From NCBI RefSeq assembly GCF_040530035.1, contig NZ_JBEWCD010000002.1, positions 1,674,001 through 1,738,000 on the forward strand: 64,000 nucleotides of DNA, read 5' to 3'. The DNA comes from Roseibium sp. HPY-6 (GTDB taxonomy: Bacteria; Pseudomonadota; Alphaproteobacteria; Rhizobiales; Stappiaceae). The translations under genes were made by a program, and so were the position numbers. Shown in pieces: positions 45,801 to 55,217 of this stretch. Numbering within the stretch: the first letter of the stretch is position 1; each line of letters opens with the position of its first letter. A model generated the notes under the pieces. That model had not been told where the DNA came from. It did not search any database and worked only from the letters and a program-made list of their open reading frames with translations.

Positions 45801-48800
45801 CGGTGGCACCGTTGAGCAATTGAGCATCAGGGCCGAGAAGAAGCACGGCATGAATCGATCTGCCTTCCGCGCCTTCGGTGGCGGCCTCGATCAGTCCACT
45901 GTTGGCTAGCCGCGCGCCCTCGCCACGGATCGTCACAGCGGAGGGAGGAAAACCGGAGGTCGCGCGGGGGAACGCGTTCTGGTCCTGATTGTCTTCGATC
46001 CCGTCCGCATCGGCGAAGGGGAAGCTGGCCCCGACGATCTCACCACCCGACAGGTTGTTCAGCGTCACGTCGTCGGCGCGGATGTCCACGGCGTGGTTCG
46101 GACCCTCGATGCGTCCGCTGTTGTTGAGCGTGACCTCTCCGTCAGAGTCGATGGCGACCCCCGTTGCCTCGCGCACAGTGCCGCGCAGCTCTGTCTGGTC
46201 GTCGTCGGGCCGGATATCGGCCACCGTCTCCCGCGTCGCGCTGATGCGTGCGCCGGCGCCGTTGACGACGGTGATCGTCGTGCCCGAGCCGCCGCCGAGT
46301 TGCAGGCCATAGTCGCTGCCGTCAATTGTGCCGGTATTCGTGACGTCAAGCGTCCCATTTTCGCCATTCGCGAGCGCCCGGAGGCCCGCGATGGCATCGG
46401 TTTCCAACACCTGATCGGGGGTCTTCATGGTTGCGGCAATCGCGCCGGAGTTATCGACCGCGATCCCGGTTCCGTCTCCGTTCCCCTCAAGGTCCAGCGC
46501 GGCGGCATCGGCAACCGCCACGTTGCCAGTGTTCTCGAACTCAATCACGGCGTTCGCCTCATCGGACTGGACGAAGAGGCCGCTGGCCAGAATGTCGGAG
46601 TTGTCGTCGGCGCGGGCGGCGGTTATTTCGCCGTCGTTGACCATGGTGAAGCGCGAGACGCCGGTCACCTCGCCCAGGTCGAGGCCCCGGATTGACGCGT
46701 TGGCCTGGTTGCCGATGCCGACTTCGCCGCCCGCGCTTTCGATCCGGAACACCGTGCCGGAGAACGACATGTCGCCGCCGGTGTCGTTCGAGAAGTTGAA
46801 GGGCGCGTTGATGACGTCTTCGACGATGAAGCCGCTTTCCAGCCCGGCTATGGTCTGGCCCCGGTTCACGACGCTGTGCCCGCCACCAAAGGCGTCATAT
46901 AGAATGCTGCCTTCCGAGAAATCCGCCACGTTCGGGTTCACGCCCGCATCCAGTGTCAGCACAACGTCGCGAGCCTGCAACCCGCCGAGGTCGCGGAGTA
47001 CTGGGCCGCCCGCGTCACTGATCCCGCCTTCGGAGGCGGGCATGCCTGCGTCGCCGAACTTGAAAATCGTCGTGCCAAGGCCGCGCGCCTCGACCGCCTG
47101 GTTCACGTCCACGCGGATGCCATCGCCGAAAGAGGCTATGGCATAGCTGTCTGGGCCGTTGATTTCGAGGTTTCCGTTGACGGCGACCTCGGTGGCGTTT
47201 GCGACGGTCACGATGCCGAAGGATTCCGGCCCGTTCTGGCGCACCCCGCCATCCTGCAACACGCTCGCGACGTTGCCGATGGCGAGCGACAGTGACTGCT
47301 CGTTGAAGCCCGAGGCGACCATGCCCACGGACCCGGGGCCGGAGCCAATGATGGTGCCGGTGTTCGCAACCTCCATGTTGTTGCCAATGGCCGCGACGCC
47401 GATGCCGAAGGAGCCGGACGTGGTGATCTCACCTTCGTTGAGCACCGTGGGGTTATCCCCGCCAAGCGCGACGGCGACGCTGGCCGGGGCAAGCACGTCG
47501 ATCTGCCCGCTGTTGCGCGCCGAAAAGTCGCCATCACCGCTGATCCCGGTTGCGGCGGGCGCGTCGCCGCCAACAACAATGAGCCCTTCGTTGACGAGGA
47601 TGCCCGAACCGTCGCCAAAGATGCCCGCCGCTTCTTCGCCTTCGACTTCGATCACGCCACCGGCGACGTTGATCGCCGTCCCCGAGCCGTCGAAGAACAG
47701 CCCGGCGGCCTCGCGCCCCGAGATGGTGATCAGCCCTTCGTTCGAAAGAACCGCGTTGCCAGAGATGCCGAGGCCGCCTGTTTCCAGGCCGGTTCCGTTG
47801 ATGGTCCCCGCGTTGTGCGCCTCACCCGGGCCTGCGATGAAGACGCCGACACTGAACGCGCCATCGATGTTGATTGTAGAGGCGTTTTCGATCGTGTTCG
47901 ACCCGTTGGCAAACACACCGGTGGCGGCGAACCCGCTGAACGAGAAACCGCTGGTAATCTGAAAGCTTCCGCCGCGTAGCACCGTCGCGCCGAGCCCGAT
48001 ATCTTGTTCATACAAAATCACCGCAGGTCTGGGCGGGTTGGGAAAGGAGAAGTACTCATCCGACGTGAAGACGGGTGTGCCGCCAAACGGGATGACGCTG
48101 CCGCCATCGGCATCCACCACGGGAACCGAGATGTCGACATCCTGCCCGTCGACCGCGACCGAGATATCCAGCGTGCCATCCGATTGGGCGTCCAGCGTCG
48201 CGCCATCCTTAAGCACGATTTCGTTGTCGACCAGTTCCACCAGATCGGCATCGGGGCCGGCAAGCGTGATGTCAGTGCCGCCATCGGAGTCGATGAAGTT
48301 GAGCCGAGCCAACGCGCCGCCTTCGGAGCCATCGTCCAGCACCCCGTTCTGCAGCAGAGTAAACGAGACGTTTTCGGCGGCTCCGTTGGGGCCGCTGAGA
48401 TCGAAGGTGACGCTGGTCTGCGCGGCGCCGTCAGCAACGACGGTCAACTCGATCTGACCGGCCCCGGATGGTGGTTGCAGGCCGTCAAGAAGGAACAGTT
48501 CGGTTCCGACGATCTCGAACAGATCGGCGCTGCCGCCGGAGAGGGACAATTGCGTTGCGTCGTCATCGGTCACGACGATGTCGGCGACCTTTGTACGGAT
48601 CGTCGGGGTGCCTTCCTGCAGCGTCGGGAGCGCGACGTTTTCCAGCGCGACTGCCGTTGCCGGTACGTTGAAGCCGGGCGCGATGATCCGATCTTCCGAA
48701 AAGAAGTTCGCCGAGAAGGTGGTGCCGAACTCCAACGCGATCTGTTCGCCGCCAGAGAAGCTTAGGGTTATGGTGTTGCCGTCCCGGACGCGACCGTCGA

Positions 48801-49782
48801 AGGCCGCGCGCGCCTCTGCCTCGCCGAAGGCCGAAAGGTCGAGGAACCTCATGAACTGGGCCTCTTGAACCCGGTCCGATCCGTCGCCTGGCGCGAAGAC
48901 GATGGTGTTGCTAATCGAAACCGGGCGCCCAATCGGATCGAAGCCGAGGAAGTAAAGGTCGTCCCCCTCGCCACCGACCAGAAGGTTATTGCCGAAGCCG
49001 CCCAGCAACGTGTCATTCCCAGCGCCGCCGATGAGGGTGTCGTCGCCGAACGCGCCATCTAGGCGGTCATTGCCGTCATTGCCGCTGAGATTGTCATTGC
49101 CGTCGAAGCCGACGATGTCATCGTTGAGGTCGCCGCCGATAACCTCCATCTGCAAGGTGCGACTGTCGGGGTCGAAGAACCGGGACGGCGGATCATTTAA
49201 GAAACCGTCGGGGAACTCAATCGGTGCCTCCGCACGCACCGATGTGCCTGCGGGGCCGCTGATGCCGGATAGGTCCAGCGTCACGGTCCCGCTGTAGATG
49301 GGGGCTAATATTGGCGCGCCGTTGTTCGTCCGGAATTCGATAAACGTATCCGGCTTGAGCTGAACTTGAACCACCTGCGCCGTCGCTGCAGTAATTTCGG
49401 GCCGCAGCGTGAGACCGTCATACCCCGCAAGGACCAACGTATTTGCCTGTAGGGCGCCGCCACCGGATCTGAACACGTCGGGACCCATGGTGATCTCGCC
49501 GAAGGAGGCAAGGTCGGCGGCCTGAACGCTCAACGTGCCGGCGCTAAATTGTCCGCCGGTGATTTGGGTGGCCTCCAAACCCGCGACGGTGTCGAACGTC
49601 AGATCGACGACGCCATCGACTAGCAACGTGTCGAAGCCGCCAGCGGCATCGAAACTCAGCGACCCGCGAAACGTGTTGGCGGCGCCGATGCTCGGGAACC
49701 CGAGTTGGATGATGTCGTCGTCGTTGGTGCCGAGCGTGTCACCGACCGTTGCGATCACATCGGTGAAATCAAAAGTTGCCAT
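42805..49782 (-). CDS. Giant RTX/autotransporter-repeat surface protein
   Basis: 2325 residues with no signal peptide, as expected for type I secretion. RTX nonapeptides (GxGxD, for example [11 protein letters not shown]) lie at about 216-280. The long middle region (about 650-1900) holds many imperfect 20-40-residue repeats of the NxGxI type, forming a predicted beta-helix, and an autotransporter-like linker [20 protein letters not shown] cadherin-like segment ([26 protein letters not shown]) follows, then a final RTX block and the C-terminal ~60-residue secretion signal region. It is a probable adhesin or biofilm protein. The ABC transporter and membrane fusion protein are not in the window. 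Confidence 0.85.
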   Translation of the reverse strand: MATFDFTDVIATVGDTLGTNDDDIIQLGFPSIGAANTFRGSLSFDAAGGFDTLLVDGVVDLTFDTVAGLEATQITGGQFSAGTLSVQAADLASFGEITMGPDVFRSGGGALQANTLVLAGYDGLTLRPEITAATAQVVQVQLKPDTFIEFRTNNGAPILAPIYSGTVTLDLSGISGPAGTSVRAEAPIEFPDGFLNDPPSRFFDPDSRTLQMEVIGGDLNDDIVGFDGNDNLSGNDGNDRLDGAFGDDTLIGGAGNDTLLGGFGNNLLVGGEGDDLYFLGFDPIGRPVSISNTIVFAPGDGSDRVQEAQFMRFLDLSAFGEAEARAAFDGRVRDGNTITLSFSGGEQIALEFGTTFSANFFSEDRIIAPGFNVPATAVALENVALPTLQEGTPTIRTKVADIVVTDDDATQLSLSGGSADLFEIVGTELFLLDGLQPPSGAGQIELTVVADGAAQTSVTFDLSGPNGAAENVSFTLLQNGVLDDGSEGGALARLNFIDSDGGTDITLAGPDADLVELVDNEIVLKDGATLDAQSDGTLDISVAVDGQDVDISVPVVDADGGSVIPFGGTPVFTSDEYFSFPNPPRPAVILYEQDIGLGATVLRGGSFQITSGFSFSGFAATGVFANGSNTIENASTINIDGAFSVGVFIAGPGEAHNAGTINGTGLETGGLGISGNAVLSNEGLITISGREAAGLFFDGSGTAINVAGGVIEVEGEEAAGIFGDGSGILVNEGLIVVGGDAPAATGISGDGDFSARNSGQIDVLAPASVAVALGGDNPTVLNEGEITTSGSFGIGVAAIGNNMEVANTGTIIGSGPGSVGMVASGFNEQSLSLAIGNVASVLQDGGVRQNGPESFGIVTVANATEVAVNGNLEINGPDSYAIASFGDGIRVDVNQAVEARGLGTTIFKFGDAGMPASEGGISDAGGPVLRDLGGLQARDVVLTLDAGVNPNVADFSEGSILYDAFGGGHSVVNRGQTIAGLESGFIVEDVINAPFNFSNDTGGDMSFSGTVFRIESAGGEVGIGNQANASIRGLDLGEVTGVSRFTMVNDGEITAARADDNSDILASGLFVQSDEANAVIEFENTGNVAVADAAALDLEGNGDGTGIAVDNSGAIAATMKTPDQVLETDAIAGLRALANGENGTLDVTNTGTIDGSDYGLQLGGGSGTTITVVNGAGARISATRETVADIRPDDDQTELRGTVREATGVAIDSDGEVTLNNSGRIEGPNHAVDIRADDVTLNNLSGGEIVGASFPFADADGIEDNQDQNAFPRATSGFPPSAVTIRGEGARLANSGLIEAATEGAEGRSIHAVLLLGPDAQLLNGATAKITGNISFAETGLGGTVSLLQNAGTIEGSIVHGIPTQQILGLSNNADPDTETFELRNLADAEIKSASQLIESIGGQLNIVNAGLMETSFDGSAIVLGGDDLRLFNQAGGVIKAENGSGIDVEDILALEKVTLLNAGEITTLGTAMAVDLVLSDNAAPELLMANGGTISVSGNDAAGMNLTFGQGFNGAQLKAPTRDGDTIAALPIPGQTGVIQNTGQINLGGTHAIGVKVVGTNASLISNEGDIQGIGDGQKGMSVLSGDFAVGAEFSGSNYVLNAGDIELSGRGVIGMEVGDHGEANVRVGQGELVYAIGDNVFRVESLEIFQETTNNDIQRFPRGRIEVTGENAVGVSTDGSGVRLGLASANPVLNSPDIGEIIATGSGAVGVKLGGSDSLFINNGYVFGTAAAISGDGLGQSVFNLAFIEGLVDLAGGNDTFRQSFGAEVSGTIQGGDGVDRFELFSAVVFDNNVNPNTVAAFDLGKAQGFETIQLAGGGGFSATGTYFGPEILVSNGVLFLDSAAEVGATDFRVGEQGALEVAGVVEGDLTVEDGGALFGSGTVTGNVNAAPLATIGPGFSPGTLTIGGDLVLEGLLELEVGGSDTALNDALVVLGQADLSNSTIRIVFVDGYTPQSGETFDLIQSSSPLIGLSSAQIEVVGAPSSFGLTEDGRFMEDGPAMLDALDDGGIGFATDEDAAFTTDSVLANDTGALGVSGLDTTGTLGLITLNGDGTVNYNPNGAFDGLDTGETATDTFLYTVSGDGGTSDTAEVTVTITGVNDAPTVGTLSRTASEDDAPVTLDLLSLGSDAEGDALSLSVLSVTSSDGRAVSFDADANGITIDPSQFGDLNTGESLDLSIGFDIGDGDLSTGGQATLRIDGADDTVARNEVRGTEGSDRLSGTEADEFIFSFGGRLDRMEGGGGADTFVFGDELTNGARERDVITDFGLDDLILLASDTFHFRDLPGGVLITHGGDQDRIYVIGDDLDTDNIQIEIGSPDFFI

Positions 49783-50021
49783 TCAGAACTACCCCCGAAC
49801 AGATGGCGAGGCTGCCATGAAACACGTCGCGCGGGGCACCGGCCACGAAGGGCTGCGGATCGGATAAAAATGTAGAATCCCGTTCGGCGCCCCGCAGAAG
49901 CAGGACGTTGAACGCGCCCCACTCCCGCAGACATTCGCAAGCTAGCAAGACCGTGCTACATTGTCGGTTACATAAGGTTTCACCAAGACGTAACGTTGGG
50001 CTAACCTGTTGAGATAAAGTA

Positions 50022-51782
50022 ATGATTGAGCTGAAGGCTTTTGGGGAACTGGTGCGCACGCGGCGCAAATCGGCGCGGCTCAGCCAGGAAGCACTTGCAG
50101 CGGTGGCGTTGGGGAACGGCAATCGGAAGGGCTATATCTCCATCGTCGAGAACGGTCGGGTTACCGGGCTGAAACCGGAAACGGCACAGCGACTGGCCGA
50201 GGCGCTGGACATTGATCGGCAGGACGTTCCGGCGTCGTTGCGCTGGCCTATTGCTGAGGCGGCCAACGTTGGCAACACACTCGCGCAAGAGGCACTGGAC
50301 GAACGGATGGACGCGCTGCTTCCACTCGTGCGGTTTGTCGAAGAGCAACGGCGTCTGATCCAGCAGCGCGTCGAGGTGCATCCAATCGACGCCTATAAGA
50401 CGCGGCTGAGGCACATTTTGAGCAGGCTTTCGCAAACCTACGGCGACAGCTTCAGCTTCCGAAGCTTCGCGATGAGCCTGTCAATCGCCTATGTCTATCT
50501 GTTTTTCGCCGGACTCCTGGCCTTTTCGAACGCGGGCGGGCGCATCGGCGCGCTAGAAATCTTTCGGCGCCCGGGCTGGGCGAATGATGTGGGTCAGGCA
50601 ATGCCCGCCGTCCTTGTTGCGCTTCTCGTCGTGGGGGTGACCGTCTGCGGTTACTTTTGGTGCCGGAAATCGGCGGATGATGAATTGGCGCGACCCTCCG
50701 CCCCGATCTTCCGGCGACTCTGGCGCATCCGGCGGGTGCGCATCGTGGTGGGCGCGGTCGTTCTGGGATTCGCGGCGGTGGGCTTTACGCATCTTGGCGT
50801 GGATCCGGTCTTTGCTACCATCGTGATCGCCATATTTGCGCTGACCGCATTGTCTGACCTCGGGCCGCGTCGCTGCGCAGTGGCTGGTGCGTTCGCCGGG
50901 GCTTTAGTCGGGCTGGTCGAGAGCCTCGTAATTCACCGCGACATCGCGGGTGGGTTGGAGGGGGCGCTGTTCGGCGGCATTCTTGGTAGCGCTTCCTTCT
51001 ATGTCTCGGCCAAGATCGCCGCCCGCGCGCCGTCTCGCCTGATCGGCGGCTTCTCAGGCGCGGGCGTTGGGGTTTGCGCGGGGGCGCTTGCGACGACAGC
51101 GTTCTTCGCGGCGATTGACCTTATGGCGGTCAACCACGCTCTCGACACGAGGTTCGCGATCCAATCCTTCGATTTTCTGGCAACTCAGGACCGCACCTAC
51201 GTCGTTCTCTGCGTGACGTGGTTGCTGCTTCCATTGGTGAATGCGTCGCTGGACTACGTGTCCTACAGCGTCAGCAAACGGCTGGCACAGCGCGCAGTGA
51301 AGGGCGAGACCACCTTGTCCGATGTCGCGTGGCTGTCGGCCCTTGATGTGGCGATTGCAATGCTGCTGTCAGCGATGACGGTTGCGGCCGTGTTCGGGTC
51401 GCTTTGGATTGCGGACCAGGTATTTTCCGTCAGCGTATCCCCACACACGTTTCTGGGCGATTGGTGGTCGGACCCGTTCGGGGCAGGGATCTGGCTGAGC
51501 CTGATGATTGCGAGCACTTTGTCGTGGAGCATCCTGCACTACTTCGGTGTGGTCGTGCCGATTGCGTCAGCCAAGCTTGCCTCGGCACCGCGCTTTGCGC
51601 GCTTGAAGGAGCGTGTTCTACGCGACGTCTCATCCCCAGTATTCGGCGTACAGACATTTGCGTTAAGCTTTGTGCCGAAGCTGATGTTCGTCTTCGCCTT
51701 CCTCGCCTTTTTCAGCCTCAGCCTGTTTGTGGCGTGGTTTGCTCTGTCGATTGGCCTGGCCCCCACAACCAGCGGCGCCTGA
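50022..51782 (+). CDS. Membrane-embedded XRE-family regulator
   Basis: A 586-residue protein. The N-terminal helix-turn-helix (FGELVRTRRKSARLSQEALAAVALG, YISIVENGRV) is of the XRE/Cro type at about 8-66. A charged linker to about 140 is followed by roughly ten hydrophobic helices (for example near 152-172, 190-212, 240-262, 285-305, 325-350), with Gly-rich stretches such as AGAFAGALVGLVE. A DNA-binding domain fused to a polytopic membrane domain suggests signalling from the membrane to DNA. It is divergent from the RTX gene with 240 bases between them, so it may control that gene. No named family for the membrane part is recognised. Confidence 0.8.
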   Translation: MIELKAFGELVRTRRKSARLSQEALAAVALGNGNRKGYISIVENGRVTGLKPETAQRLAEALDIDRQDVPASLRWPIAEAANVGNTLAQEALDERMDALLPLVRFVEEQRRLIQQRVEVHPIDAYKTRLRHILSRLSQTYGDSFSFRSFAMSLSIAYVYLFFAGLLAFSNAGGRIGALEIFRRPGWANDVGQAMPAVLVALLVVGVTVCGYFWCRKSADDELARPSAPIFRRLWRIRRVRIVVGAVVLGFAAVGFTHLGVDPVFATIVIAIFALTALSDLGPRRCAVAGAFAGALVGLVESLVIHRDIAGGLEGALFGGILGSASFYVSAKIAARAPSRLIGGFSGAGVGVCAGALATTAFFAAIDLMAVNHALDTRFAIQSFDFLATQDRTYVVLCVTWLLLPLVNASLDYVSYSVSKRLAQRAVKGETTLSDVAWLSALDVAIAMLLSAMTVAAVFGSLWIADQVFSVSVSPHTFLGDWWSDPFGAGIWLSLMIASTLSWSILHYFGVVVPIASAKLASAPRFARLKERVLRDVSSPVFGVQTFALSFVPKLMFVFAFLAFFSLSLFVAWFALSIGLAPTTSGA

Positions 51783-51832
51783 TGGCACCCGCTTAATCGC
51801 GCGCCTGAACAACCCGTCTTTATTGAACACTC

Positions 51833-52173
51833 GGTAAAGCACCAAGCCACCTGGTCGACCAGCCGACATCGCGCAACGACCCAAACGACGTGCTGCGCTT
51901 TCAAAACGTTCGAACTGGCAAACCGCTGCTGATCCGCCTGGAACCCTATGTTCAGCCCAGCACGAACCGGGAGCAAATCATTCTCAGAACTTCCGATGTC
52001 GGTTGGCCACCTCATTTGGGCCCAATCTTGTCGGATCTATTCAACCTAACGCGGGCTGAAAATTACGTGACGCGCATGTTGATGAGGGTGCGAAAGTGAA
52101 AGAAATTGCCGAGCGGCGGCAACGCTACACGACAACCGTCCGCAGCCAATTGAAGGCCATCCAATTTTCGGTC
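51833..52173 (+). pseudogene. LuxR-family regulator remnant, frameshifted
   Basis: From about 51833 the frame encodes VLRFQNVRTGKPLLIRLEPY and GPILSDLFNLTRAENYVTRMLM, then stops at 52099. The next frame continues AKVKEIAERRQRYTTTVRSQLKAI, the second half of a LuxR-type helix-turn-helix. One missing base near 52089 joins them. The 5' part is lost against the end of the XRE gene region. It is not functional as it stands. Confidence 0.55.
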
Positions 52174-52586
52174 GCTCTAGTCCCCAGGAGTCTTTGCGAT
52201 GACCGATTGGGCTCAAACCTACGACAAGGTCAGGCGCTGAAATGTGAGCCCAAGCTCTCAGTAAATTGCTGCTATTGCGTGGCTGACTGGGGATCATCGC
52301 ACCTGCAGCGAATGACCGGATTCCGCCCTCTTTTAAACTTCGTAGTCTATGCAACGAACGGCTGCTTTTGGAACCTGTCGGGTTGCAGTCAAACGTCTAG
52401 ATTGAGCGCGCAGTGTTGTCATTCGTTTGAGCCGCAGCGAAAGCCTGCTTTGAGCCCAAAATGGCCGTTGCTTTTGCCGAGATGAATGGCGGCTATGGTC
52501 GCTTAGGTAGCTGTAGCTAGGGTGAAGTAAGACGAAAAGCTATTGGTGATATTGAAATTGTGTCTGATTGGACATAAATACTCGAC
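52174..52586. other. Intergenic region before the TetR gene
   Basis: About 410 bases without a supported gene. The sequence AACGGCTGCTTTTGGAA near 52358 resembles AACGGCTGCTTTCGGAA at about 54998, so a short repeated non-coding sequence may be present. No clear promoter was assigned. Confidence 0.35.
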
Positions 52587-53192
52587 ATGAACGATAAACC
52601 ACTCACTCCTGGACGTCCGCGCAGCTTCGATACGGACGCTGCAATAGACGCTATCGTTCCCGTTTTCTTTGAGAACGGATTCAAAGGCACGAGCTTGCCG
52701 CAGCTTGAGGCAGCCACCGGACTCCACCGGCAAAGCATGCGTTATGCGTTTGGCGGGAAGCAGGAGCTCTTTCTTGCATCCATCCAGCGATATGGAGAAA
52801 CCAAGCTTAGTGAAATTCGGTCGATCCTAACGAACGCAGATCGCGGGGTAGAGGGCATCCGTGGCGTTTTCGATATGTGGCTGCGTGATCTTACGCGAGA
52901 CACCTGCCGGGGCTGTTTTCTGGTCACAACGTCGTCAGATCGCACACTTGCGACTGATACCAAGGTTCTGGCCGCGATCAATCGCACCAACCAGCAAATC
53001 ATCAGTCTTCTGGAAGCACAGTTCAAGGCCGCGCGGCTGGAGGGGGATGTTTCAAGCGCCCTCAGCGACCGCGAACTCGCCCAGCAAATGCTGACGCTTG
53101 GTGATGGTGCAATGGCGCTTTGCCAGTTGCCGGAAGCGCGGGTCGCTGCATCAGCGATCTTCGCCGGCTTCTGCGCCCAAATCCGAAACTAA
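52587..53192 (+). CDS. TetR-family transcriptional regulator
   Basis: A 201-residue regulator. The N-terminal TetR helix-turn-helix is at about 14-60 (AIDAIVPVFFENGFKGTSLPQLEAATGLHRQSMRYAFGGKQELF in outline). A C-terminal ligand-binding domain with CRGCFLVTTSS and GDGAMALCQLPEARVAASAI follows, a pattern common in regulators beside drug exporters. It begins a same-strand group with RidA, SMR transporter and hydrolase genes, 75 bases upstream of the next gene, and probably represses it. Confidence 0.9.
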   Translation: MNDKPLTPGRPRSFDTDAAIDAIVPVFFENGFKGTSLPQLEAATGLHRQSMRYAFGGKQELFLASIQRYGETKLSEIRSILTNADRGVEGIRGVFDMWLRDLTRDTCRGCFLVTTSSDRTLATDTKVLAAINRTNQQIISLLEAQFKAARLEGDVSSALSDRELAQQMLTLGDGAMALCQLPEARVAASAIFAGFCAQIRN

Positions 53193-53266
53193 AAGGCGAG
53201 GCAGTGACCAACAAAGCGGACTGCTGACTATTTTATGACCAAGTAGGCACAAAACAAGCAAAAGCC

Positions 53267-53665
53267 ATGAAGATAGAAACGTTCAACACTCAACCCACAT
53301 TCAAGACGTTTGAGCCATATCACCTGTCTCTGGGAGCCAAGGCCAATGGCTTTTTGTTCGTGACCGGTCAGGTTGGCTTCGAGGACGACGGCACGTTACC
53401 CGAAGATGATGATCGGCAGGTGGAAAATGTGTTCCGGCATTTGGACCGCATTCTCGCAGACGCGGGTGCCGAGTGGGCAAATGTCGTGCAGATGCGGAGC
53501 TATCACCTCGATAAACTGATGGAGACGCAAGCGCTGAAAATTCTCGAAGAGAAACGCAAGCGCATGCCGGACGATCAACACGCCTGGACTGCCATTGGCG
53601 TCACGCACCTGATGCCTGCGGGGAGCCGCGTTGAAATCGACGTAACTGTCGCGATGGACAGCTGA
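53267..53665 (+). CDS. RidA/YjgF family protein
   Basis: A 132-residue protein of the RidA superfamily, whose enzymes deaminate reactive enamine/imine intermediates. Motifs: GFLFVTGQVGFEDDGTLP, QVENVFRHLDRILADAGAEWANVVQMRSYH, and the C-terminal AWTAIGVTHLMPAGSRVEIDVTVAM. The Arg in MPAGSRVEID corresponds to the conserved region but the canonical Arg105 context differs, so deaminase activity is uncertain. Its stop overlaps the SMR start (TGATGG), indicating coupled translation. Confidence 0.88.
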   Translation: MKIETFNTQPTFKTFEPYHLSLGAKANGFLFVTGQVGFEDDGTLPEDDDRQVENVFRHLDRILADAGAEWANVVQMRSYHLDKLMETQALKILEEKRKRMPDDQHAWTAIGVTHLMPAGSRVEIDVTVAMDS

Positions 53666-53985
53666 TGGCTTGGGTCTATCTCGGCCTTGCCGCTCTGCTT
53701 GAGGTCGCCTTCGTCCTGTCGATGAAGGCGTCCAAGGGCTTCACAGTGTTCTGGCCAAGTTTGGCAACTGTGGTCGGCGTCATTGGCGGGATCGGCTTTC
53801 TGACACTTGCACTTAAGACGCTCCCCATCGGGATCGGCTATCCCATCTGGGTGGGGGTTGGCACGCTCGGTTCTGTCGTCTTGGGCATTCTGATCTTCGG
53901 AGAGGCGATGTCGGTCCCCAAGATACTCGGCGTCACTTTCATCATTCTTGGCGTGGTGAGCCTCAAGCTCGCGACACCAGCATAA
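53665..53985 (+). CDS. Small multidrug resistance (SMR) family transporter
   Basis: A 106-residue four-helix membrane protein, the usual SMR size. MAWVYLGLAALLEVAFVLSMKASKG has the essential Glu at about 13; then ALKTLPIGIGYPIWVGVGTLGSVVLGILIFGE and a final helix. The family exports cationic compounds or guanidinium by proton exchange. The pattern resembles the SugE/Gdx group more than EmrE, but this cannot be settled by eye. It overlaps the RidA gene and lies 27 bases before the hydrolase. Confidence 0.9.
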   Translation: MAWVYLGLAALLEVAFVLSMKASKGFTVFWPSLATVVGVIGGIGFLTLALKTLPIGIGYPIWVGVGTLGSVVLGILIFGEAMSVPKILGVTFIILGVVSLKLATPA

Positions 53986-54012
53986 TCAAAATTTTTTCAG
54001 GAAGGACAAGAC

Positions 54013-54858
54013 ATGAAACATCAGTACTTCATAGCGCGTCAAAAACACATCGCACTGGACGGCCTTGCACCAGCCCCTATCGACATCGCTTACACAGATG
54101 TAGGGTCCGGTGACCCGCTGATTCTGATGCATGGGATTCCAACATGGTCTTTCCTCTATCACCAGGTCATTGACCGGCTCTCCGAAAGCTACCGGGTGAT
54201 TGCGCCAGATTTCATCGGACACGGATCATCTGACAAGCGGGACGGTCTTGATAGATCACTTCTCGCACAGAGAGACATGATATCGGCCTTCATGGATGCG
54301 CTGTCCGTCTCTAAAGCCACCTTGATTGGACACGATACCGGTGGCGGGGTCGCGTTGATTATGGGTGTCGAGAATGCGGACCGGGTTGACCAGCTCGTCT
54401 TGTCGAACATCGTCGCGTACGACAGTTGGCCCATTGACGACATGATTCAGGTGGGCCACCCTGGGTGGGCCAAGAAATCAAACGATGAGATTAGAGACTT
54501 TTTGGTCGGGGGGTTCGATGATGGCTTGTCACGCAAGGATCAGCTCACGCCAGAGTTCGTGAACGGCATCGTTGCGCCCTACACGACGGATGAAGGCAAG
54601 GTCAGCCTTATCCGCAACGCCTCGAGTCTGAATACCAATCACACGACCATGCTGATCGGGCGTCATCAACAGATCAAAGCCAAGACGCTTTTGGTTTGGG
54701 GTGAAGATGATCCATGGCAGTCCATCGCAGACGGTGAAAAGCTCGCTTCCGAAATACCTGATGCAACGTTGGTGCGGGTTCAAAATGCTTCACATTGGAT
54801 TCCGCAGGATGCGCCGGATGATTGGCTTGTGCACGTCCTGCCATTTCTTTCGCAATGA
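54013..54858 (+). CDS. Alpha/beta hydrolase
   Basis: A 281-residue cytoplasmic hydrolase of the haloalkane dehalogenase/epoxide hydrolase group. The HGIP oxyanion motif lies at 40-43, nucleophile Asp108 in GHDTGGG, acid Asp in WGEDDPW (about 229-235), and His261 in NASHWIPQD. The Trp that follows the nucleophile in haloalkane dehalogenases (HDWG) is replaced by Thr, so dehalogenase activity is doubtful and another ester or epoxide substrate is possible. AGGAAGGA precedes the start. It is last in the TetR-RidA-SMR group. Confidence 0.87.
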   Translation: MKHQYFIARQKHIALDGLAPAPIDIAYTDVGSGDPLILMHGIPTWSFLYHQVIDRLSESYRVIAPDFIGHGSSDKRDGLDRSLLAQRDMISAFMDALSVSKATLIGHDTGGGVALIMGVENADRVDQLVLSNIVAYDSWPIDDMIQVGHPGWAKKSNDEIRDFLVGGFDDGLSRKDQLTPEFVNGIVAPYTTDEGKVSLIRNASSLNTNHTTMLIGRHQQIKAKTLLVWGEDDPWQSIADGEKLASEIPDATLVRVQNASHWIPQDAPDDWLVHVLPFLSQ

Positions 54859-55217
54859 GTATGTCGGCAAGTTTGAAACTAGGAGTTGCCAAAACTCTAG
54901 ATGGTTTGAGCAGCTTTTTCTCGAAGCTGACGTTCGTCGGTAATCAACGAACGGCAGCAAAGTCCGCATCTCCAACATATGCTTGGATCGCGACAAACGG
55001 CTGCTTTCGGAAACAGGCAGTTAAGCAGAAAACGCCCGACAAGGGGCACAAAGAGAAGACGGGATCGAAGTGTAAACTGACGGTCTGGTGTGGAAAATGC
55101 GCAGATTTTGTGTGCCAGCGATCAGGAACTATCCCACCGGCAAGTATTCTGGAAAATGCTCGAGTTCGCGCACCGATGCCCGGCCCTAAGTGGATACTTT
55201 CGGCAACCAGCCACTTG
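54859..55217. other. Intergenic region after the hydrolase gene
   Basis: About 360 bases, no supported gene. The AACGGCTGCTTTCGGAAA sequence at about 54998 matches one near 52358. The two flanking genes converge, so no promoter is needed here. Confidence 0.4.

Noticed and set aside
43607..49867. Many long frames on the plus strand opposite the RTX gene
   Set aside because: They are shadows of a repetitive GC-rich gene: Ser/Pro/Arg-rich translations with no ribosome binding sites or domains.
54013..54858. Haloalkane dehalogenase as a firm call
   Set aside because: The Trp after the nucleophile (HDWG) that helps bind halide is Thr here, so only alpha/beta hydrolase is supported.
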